Shown here piece after piece: positions 5,900 to 9,270 of a DNA stretch of 9,270 nucleotides. The notes beneath the pieces are model-generated. The model had not been told where the DNA came from. It saw only the letters and a list, made by a program, of their open reading frames with translations, and did no database searches. A program made the position numbers and the translations under genes. How positions within the stretch are numbered: the stretch's first letter is position 1; each line of letters starts with the position of its first letter. Origin of the DNA: DATKFM01 sp035544395 (GTDB taxonomy: Bacteria; Pseudomonadota; Alphaproteobacteria; Dongiales; Dongiaceae); NCBI GenBank assembly GCA_035544395.1, contig DATKFM010000369.1, positions 1 to 9,270 on the forward strand, in the 5' to 3' direction.

Positions 5900-6645
5900 C
5901 GGGATTTCTGGCCAGCGTGACCTCGATGCATGAGGCGGAGATCGCCCTGGCGGGCGGCGCTGATATTCTCGACCTGAAGGATCCATCCCGTGGTGCGCTC
6001 GGCGCACTTTCCGCAGAAGCTATATCGGCTTGCGTGGCCGGCATCGCGCGGCGGCGCATCGTGAGTGCGACCGCGGGCGACCTACCGATGGAACCCGACC
6101 CGGTGCGCAATGCCGTGCAGCGGCTGGCGAAGTGCGGCGTGGATATCGTCAAGATCGGATTGTTTCCAGGCGGCGATGCATCGGCCTGTATTTCGGCTTT
6201 AAGCCAGGAGACGTCTCGGGGAACCCGCCTCGTCGCCGTGATGTTCGCGGATCAGGCGCCCGACTTCTCGCTGGTCGGGCCGCTGCGCGATGCCGGCTTC
6301 GCCGGCGTGATGCTGGACACGGTGGACAAATCCGCGGGCGGACTGCGGCGTCATCTAGTCGGCGACGTCCTTGCCGATTTTGTCAAGTCCGCGAAGACCT
6401 TTGGCTTGATGAGCGGCCTTGCCGGTTCCTTGCAGCTGGAGGACGTTGCGCCCCTTGCTGCCTTAGGCCCGGACTATCTCGGCTTTCGCGGCAGCATCTG
6501 CGATCATGGCCGCCAATCGGCTTTAAGCCCGGAACGCCTTCGCGCTGTCCGTAGCGCCATTGATAACGCGAACATTCACCAGCGCGCGGCGAGAATGGCA
6601 ACGGCCGCCGCCGGCGCGCAGCGCGCCGCCCACTCCGTGGCCTGA
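5896..6645 (+). CDS. mfnB: (5-formylfuran-3-yl)methyl phosphate synthase (MfnB)
   Basis: MfnB condenses two glyceraldehyde-3-phosphate molecules to the furan phosphate that becomes the C1-carrying head of methanofuran/methylofuran. The 249-residue protein carries the catalytic pattern of the archaeal enzyme: ADILDLKDPSRGALGAL with Asp26 and Schiff-base Lys28, VDIVKIGLF with Lys86, and MLDTVDKSAGGL with Asp141 and Lys145, matching the spacing of the known Asp25/Lys27/Lys85/Asp151/Lys155 set. GLMSGLAGSL (about 171-180) and YLGFRGSIC are further family blocks. GTG 5896 is supported by GGGAGA. The last ~20 residues (Ala- and Arg-rich, RAARMATAAAGAQRAAHSVA) look like a nonconserved tail and are encoded where the gene overlaps the convergent C1-transfer gene by 70 nt. 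Last gene of the plus-strand operon. Confident on family and reaction. Confidence 0.93.
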   Translation: MTGFLASVTSMHEAEIALAGGADILDLKDPSRGALGALSAEAISACVAGIARRRIVSATAGDLPMEPDPVRNAVQRLAKCGVDIVKIGLFPGGDASACISALSQETSRGTRLVAVMFADQAPDFSLVGPLRDAGFAGVMLDTVDKSAGGLRRHLVGDVLADFVKSAKTFGLMSGLAGSLQLEDVAPLAALGPDYLGFRGSICDHGRQSALSPERLRAVRSAIDNANIHQRAARMATAAAGAQRAAHSVA

Positions 6646-7613
6646 ACCTCTCCGCTGACCAGCCCGCTGAAATCGACATAAGGCCGCCGCAATCGCTCCG
6701 CCAGCCGCTTGGCGAGGAAGCGGCCGACCCCGGCGCCGACAAGCGGCGCGCCTCCAGCCAGCAAGCTCTTCGACAGAACGCGGTCCGCCGCGGTGTGCAG
6801 TTTATCACTTTGCCGCTCCGACAGATGCCACGCCAATTGCCGCCAGGGCGCGAGGTCTGCCGGATCGGCGTCGCGGCCGAGCATGCGCGCCAGGCGCCGG
6901 GCGCTGTCCCCCAGGGTCTTGCCGCGCCCATCGGCGGTCGCCTGCTGATCGGCATCCGCGGGTAATTCGCCGGTCAGGCGATGGATGTCGGCCATGGTCG
7001 CGAAATGCTCCGCCATAACCAGCTGGCTTGCCCCGGCGAACGGCACCCGGTCGGCAATCGCCATGACGGGCGTCCGCGTCACGCCAGTGTAGACGAGTTC
7101 TTCGCTCGTCAGCCGCTCTTCATCGCTATAACCGGCAAATTCAACACGGCCGTCGCGGAAGGCGACCAGATCGCTCGTAGTACTGCCGACGTCCACGAAG
7201 AGACCCTGCTTGATCCGCGACGACACAAATGCCGCGCTTGCATGCCAGTTGGCAGAGGCAATCGCATGCCAATGCCTGACCGCGTCCGACGGCACATGAA
7301 AGCCGTCTCGCCCCCCGTAGATCCGCAAGTCCGCGCCGTTGATGCTGCTCGCCGCCGCCGTGGCTAGCCGGCCGACACCGTCGGCACGGCTTTCGAAGAG
7401 ATCCACCAGCTCGCCGGTCATCGTCAGGCCATGGCGCGTCATGCCCTGAATCTGCGGGCGAATCTGCTCGATGGCAGCGGTCAGATGCTCCATGCCGCGC
7501 CAAAGCGTGCAAGGCACCTGCCAGGCGCCGGCAATCCGTCCGCCAGCATCGGCCACGACCGCCTTGAGATGGGCGCCGCCGAGATCCCAGCCAATTGCCG
7601 ATGTTTCAGTCAT
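6576..7613 (-). CDS. H4MPT-linked C1 transfer pathway protein (hydantoinase/ASKHA type, MfnF-like)
   Basis: A 345-residue protein with actin-like ATPase landmarks: GWDLGGAHLKA (residues 8-18, phosphate 1), LFVDVGSTTSDLV (138-150, phosphate 2) and LLAGGAPLVGAGVGRFLAKRL (284-304, adenosine motif). This matches the one-carbon, H4MPT-linked hydantoinase-related family. As I recall, archaeal MfnF, which couples the furan diphosphate to glutamyl-tyramine, belongs to the same family, so an MFR coupling role is proposed; sequence alone does not prove it, and older annotations call the family a sugar kinase or regulator. ATG 7613 is chosen because it overlaps the upstream ATP-grasp stop (ATGACTGA, 8 nt); ATG 7631 is an alternative with no better ribosome site. 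The 3' end overlaps mfnB on the opposite strand by 70 nt and reads through conserved-looking residues to LAARW. Confidence 0.82.
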   Translation of the reverse strand: MTETSAIGWDLGGAHLKAVVADAGGRIAGAWQVPCTLWRGMEHLTAAIEQIRPQIQGMTRHGLTMTGELVDLFESRADGVGRLATAAASSINGADLRIYGGRDGFHVPSDAVRHWHAIASANWHASAAFVSSRIKQGLFVDVGSTTSDLVAFRDGRVEFAGYSDEERLTSEELVYTGVTRTPVMAIADRVPFAGASQLVMAEHFATMADIHRLTGELPADADQQATADGRGKTLGDSARRLARMLGRDADPADLAPWRQLAWHLSERQSDKLHTAADRVLSKSLLAGGAPLVGAGVGRFLAKRLAERLRRPYVDFSGLVSGEVQATEWAARCAPAAAVAILAARW

Positions 7614-8607
7614 TCGATAGGTCCAGGTCAATTCGTTGCGGCGTCACTTGCAGCGGCCGCTGGATATCGGGAATTTGCCGCTTCAGCAAATCCAGCACCA
7701 AGCCGGCGGGATTTACGCCGACGGCGTCTCTCAGCCCGGCATAGGACGTCGTCAGCCGCGGGTTGATTTCCAACACCACCGGGCCGTCCGGGCCCTCAAT
7801 CAAGTCGACTCCCACATAGCCCCAAAGGCCGGGAATGGCCGCCGCAACCGCCGAGGCCATCTGCTGATACACAGTGCGGCGCGACTCGCAGCCGCCGACA
7901 ATGAAGCCGCGATAGCGGAATTCGTTGCCGGTGATTTCGACGAGTTGCTCATTGCAGGTGAGCAGCCACGCAGCGCCGTCACGGCAAAGCAGGGATAGGC
8001 TGGTCGCAGTTCCGCTGACATAGGGCTGCAGGATCATGTGCGAGTGCGGGTTTTCCGCTATCCAACGATCGAGGCTACCGGCAGTTTCGAACAACAGCGT
8101 TTGCGCCCCGCCAGCACCATCGTCGGGCTTGACGACCCAGGCCGACGCCTTGCGAGAATTTTCGCCGTTCCTGAGTGGTGCTGTCGGCACTGACTGGATT
8201 CCGGCTTTCGACAGATGCCTTGCCGTCGCCAGCTTGCTGCTGGTCAACCGCACGGATTGGGGATCGCTAGCCAGCAGGCGACGGCCCGCCTCCACCGCGA
8301 GCTCGCAGATACGGGACAGAATGCCGCCGGTCTCCGGAGCTATCGGCCAAACCGCATCTGCCGAATGGATCAGTTCGGACCAACAGGGCCAGAACGCGCC
8401 AGGTTCGTCGATCGTCGAAACGCTTGCCTCAGTCCGGAGCGCGTGCAGGCGTTTGTCGCGGGTTGTGACGACTTCAATGCCATCCAGCGACGCGAGATCC
8501 TTGACAAGCGCCGTCAGCATCATGTCGCCTTCCCGCGACAAGCTGGCGGGCAGCGGCTGGCCGCAGAGACCGCCTCCTGTCACATACTCGCAGACGAATA
8601 TCCGCAA
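7606..8607 (-). CDS. ATP-grasp ligase of the H4MPT/methylofuran cluster (MfnD-like)
   Basis: A 333-residue ATP-grasp enzyme: N-terminal pre-ATP domain opening MRIFVCEYVTGGGL, SDPQSVRLTSSKLATARHL (114-132), nucleotide-binding VVKPDDGAGG (158-167, Lys160), QPYVSG (194-199), and metal-binding VGVDLI (265-270) and VLEINPRLTTSY (278-289, Glu280/Asn282). Such enzymes join a carboxylate to an amine at ATP cost. Archaeal MfnD of this type links glutamate to tyramine; bacterial methylofuran carries a tyrosine-derived core and a long glutamate chain, so glutamate ligation is the likely job here (inference). The start is TTG at 8607-8605, supported by GGAG (complement of 8615-8618) 7 nt upstream; MRIFVCEYVTGGG fits the family N-terminus. 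It is the first of two minus-strand genes and begins only 11 nt from the divergent HisA-like gene. Cys6, Cys15 and others show no metal motif. Confidence 0.83.
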   Translation of the reverse strand: MRIFVCEYVTGGGLCGQPLPASLSREGDMMLTALVKDLASLDGIEVVTTRDKRLHALRTEASVSTIDEPGAFWPCWSELIHSADAVWPIAPETGGILSRICELAVEAGRRLLASDPQSVRLTSSKLATARHLSKAGIQSVPTAPLRNGENSRKASAWVVKPDDGAGGAQTLLFETAGSLDRWIAENPHSHMILQPYVSGTATSLSLLCRDGAAWLLTCNEQLVEITGNEFRYRGFIVGGCESRRTVYQQMASAVAAAIPGLWGYVGVDLIEGPDGPVVLEINPRLTTSYAGLRDAVGVNPAGLVLDLLKRQIPDIQRPLQVTPQRIDLDLSND

Positions 8608-8618
8608 GGCGGCACTCC
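8606..8618. promoter_or_regulatory. Interlocked ribosome binding sites of two divergent genes
   Basis: The plus-strand AAGG (8606-8609) lies 9 nt before GTG 8619 of the HisA-like gene and overlaps the TTG start of the minus-strand ATP-grasp gene. The minus-strand GGAG (complement of 8615-8618) lies 7 nt before TTG 8607 and abuts the GTG. With 11 nt between start codons there is no room for either promoter, so each must lie inside the opposing coding sequence. Confidence 0.5.
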
Positions 8619-9270
8619 GTGGAAATCATTCCAGTCATCGACCTGATGGGCGGCATAGTCGTCCATGCCCGTCGCGGCGAGCGGCAGAACTATCAAGCCC
8701 TGCAGTCGCCCCTCTGCACCGGCTGCGAGCCCGCCGCTGTGGTTGGTGGCTATCTGACGGTTCATCCTTTCTCGACCTTCTACATCGCGGATCTCGATGC
8801 CATCACCGGGAAAGGCGACAGCGGTCCGGTCATCGCGCGGCTGCGGCGACGTTTCCCCGACCTGCGGTTCTGGGTGGATAATGGGCTTGCCGATGCAGGA
8901 GCTTGCCGAAACTGGCTGCGGCAGGGATATGGCGATCTCGTCATCGGCAGCGAAGCCCAGCGCGATGCATCCGCCATCAACGGCCTGACGCTGGAGGAAG
9001 CTGCGGACCGGATTGTCCTCTCCCTTGACTTCAAGGATGGAAAGTTCCTGGGGCCCGATGGCCTGCGGGATCAGCCGGCGCTCTGGCCGAAGCGCATCAT
9101 CGCCATGACACTGAGCCGTGTCGGCAGCGATACAGGACCTGATTTCGAATTGTTGGATCAATTGCGGACGAAGGCTCCCGCCAAAAAGCTCTTCGCCGCC
9201 GGCGGCGTGCGCGGCGGCGAAGATCTCATCGAATTGAACCGTCGAGGCATCAGCGGCGTTCTCGTGGCCA
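8619..9270 (+). CDS. HisA-like (ProFAR isomerase-related) H4MPT cluster protein, 3' end outside window
   Basis: An open frame from GTG 8619 to the window edge encodes 217 residues of a TIM-barrel protein related to HisA. MEIIPVIDLMGGIVVHARRG starts barrel strand 1 with Asp8; FYIADLDAITGKGDS (54-68), FWVDNGL (84-90), LVIGSEAQ (107-114), VLSLDFKDGKFLGPDGL (133-149) and KLFAAGGVRGGEDLIEL (190-206) are the further barrel strands. GTG is the only start before the IPVIDLMGG core, with AAGG 9 nt upstream. Relatives occur in H4MPT clusters of methylotrophs and in methanogens, distinct from histidine synthesis. The second catalytic Asp of true HisA (in its T-D/E-I-x-x-DGT motif) appears absent: the corresponding stretch is IIAMTLSRVGSDTG. 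So isomerase activity on the histidine intermediate is unlikely; the actual substrate is unknown to me. About 20-30 residues probably lie beyond the edge. Confidence 0.82.
   Translation, partial: MEIIPVIDLMGGIVVHARRGERQNYQALQSPLCTGCEPAAVVGGYLTVHPFSTFYIADLDAITGKGDSGPVIARLRRRFPDLRFWVDNGLADAGACRNWLRQGYGDLVIGSEAQRDASAINGLTLEEAADRIVLSLDFKDGKFLGPDGLRDQPALWPKRIIAMTLSRVGSDTGPDFELLDQLRTKAPAKKLFAAGGVRGGEDLIELNRRGISGVLVA

Noticed and set aside
5189..6007. A 272-codon minus-strand open frame spanning DUF447 and mfnB
   Set aside because: It crosses two well-supported plus-strand genes and shows no recognisable motif.
8036..8881. A 281-codon plus-strand open frame over the ATP-grasp gene start
   Set aside because: It lies antisense to ATP-grasp motifs and out of frame with the HisA-like gene.
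8580..9161. A 193-codon minus-strand open frame at the right edge
   Set aside because: The plus strand here encodes an uninterrupted HisA-like barrel with recognisable strands, which explains the region.
9192..9221. Palindrome CGCCGCCGGCGGCG (9194-9207) and TTCGCCGCC/GGCGGCGAA arms, terminator-like
   Set aside because: It is inside the HisA-like coding sequence and results from Ala-Ala-Gly-Gly-Val-Arg-Gly-Gly codons; no T-run follows.

Overview
The window (GC-rich, roughly 60-65% by eye, tightly packed genes, many TTG/GTG starts) looks like a chromosomal segment of a methylotrophic proteobacterium, most likely an alphaproteobacterium; the taxon is inferred from style and gene content only. 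Two functional blocks are present, both tied to C1 metabolism: the end of a periplasmic quinoprotein-dehydrogenase accessory module, and a long cluster for the archaeal-type C1 cofactors methylofuran (MFR) and tetrahydromethanopterin (H4MPT).

Layout. 1-354: 3' end of a SoxYZ-like carrier of the type found beside PQQ alcohol/methanol dehydrogenases (+). 357-1393: two minus-strand genes for small exported proteins of unknown function. 1550-2014: a small HExxH zinc-peptidase-like protein (+). 2133-6645: six plus-strand genes in a probable operon: folB, an amino-acid-kinase-family (MfnE-like) gene, the flavoprotein gene afpA/dmrB, a DUF6513/dihydropteroate-synthase-like gene, a DUF447 gene and mfnB. 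The last four are joined by 4-25 nt overlaps. 6576-8607: two minus-strand genes, an ATP-grasp ligase (MfnD-like) followed by an ASKHA/hydantoinase-type H4MPT-linked C1 transfer protein (MfnF-like). 8619-end: a HisA-like protein (+), cut by the window edge.

How they fit. MfnB makes the furan phosphate precursor; the MfnE-like kinase would pyrophosphorylate the aminomethylfuran phosphate; the MfnF-like protein would couple it to the tyrosine-derived part; the ATP-grasp enzyme would add glutamate. FolB supplies the pterin, the DHPS-like protein is a candidate for joining it to the ribofuranosyl-aminobenzene part, and AfpA/DmrB would reduce dihydromethanopterin. The roles of DUF447, DUF6513 and the HisA-like protein are not established to my knowledge and are the most open biology here. 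H4MPT and MFR carry formaldehyde to formate, downstream of the periplasmic methanol dehydrogenase suggested by the left block.

Architecture. The gene borders are unusually compact: two divergent start codons only 11 nt apart (8607/8619), a 70-nt antiparallel 3' overlap (6576-6645), and folB separated from the kinase gene in the same frame by one TGA and one codon. No stretch above 300 bases lacks a gene. I saw no RNA genes, insertion sequences, CRISPR arrays or convincing terminators.
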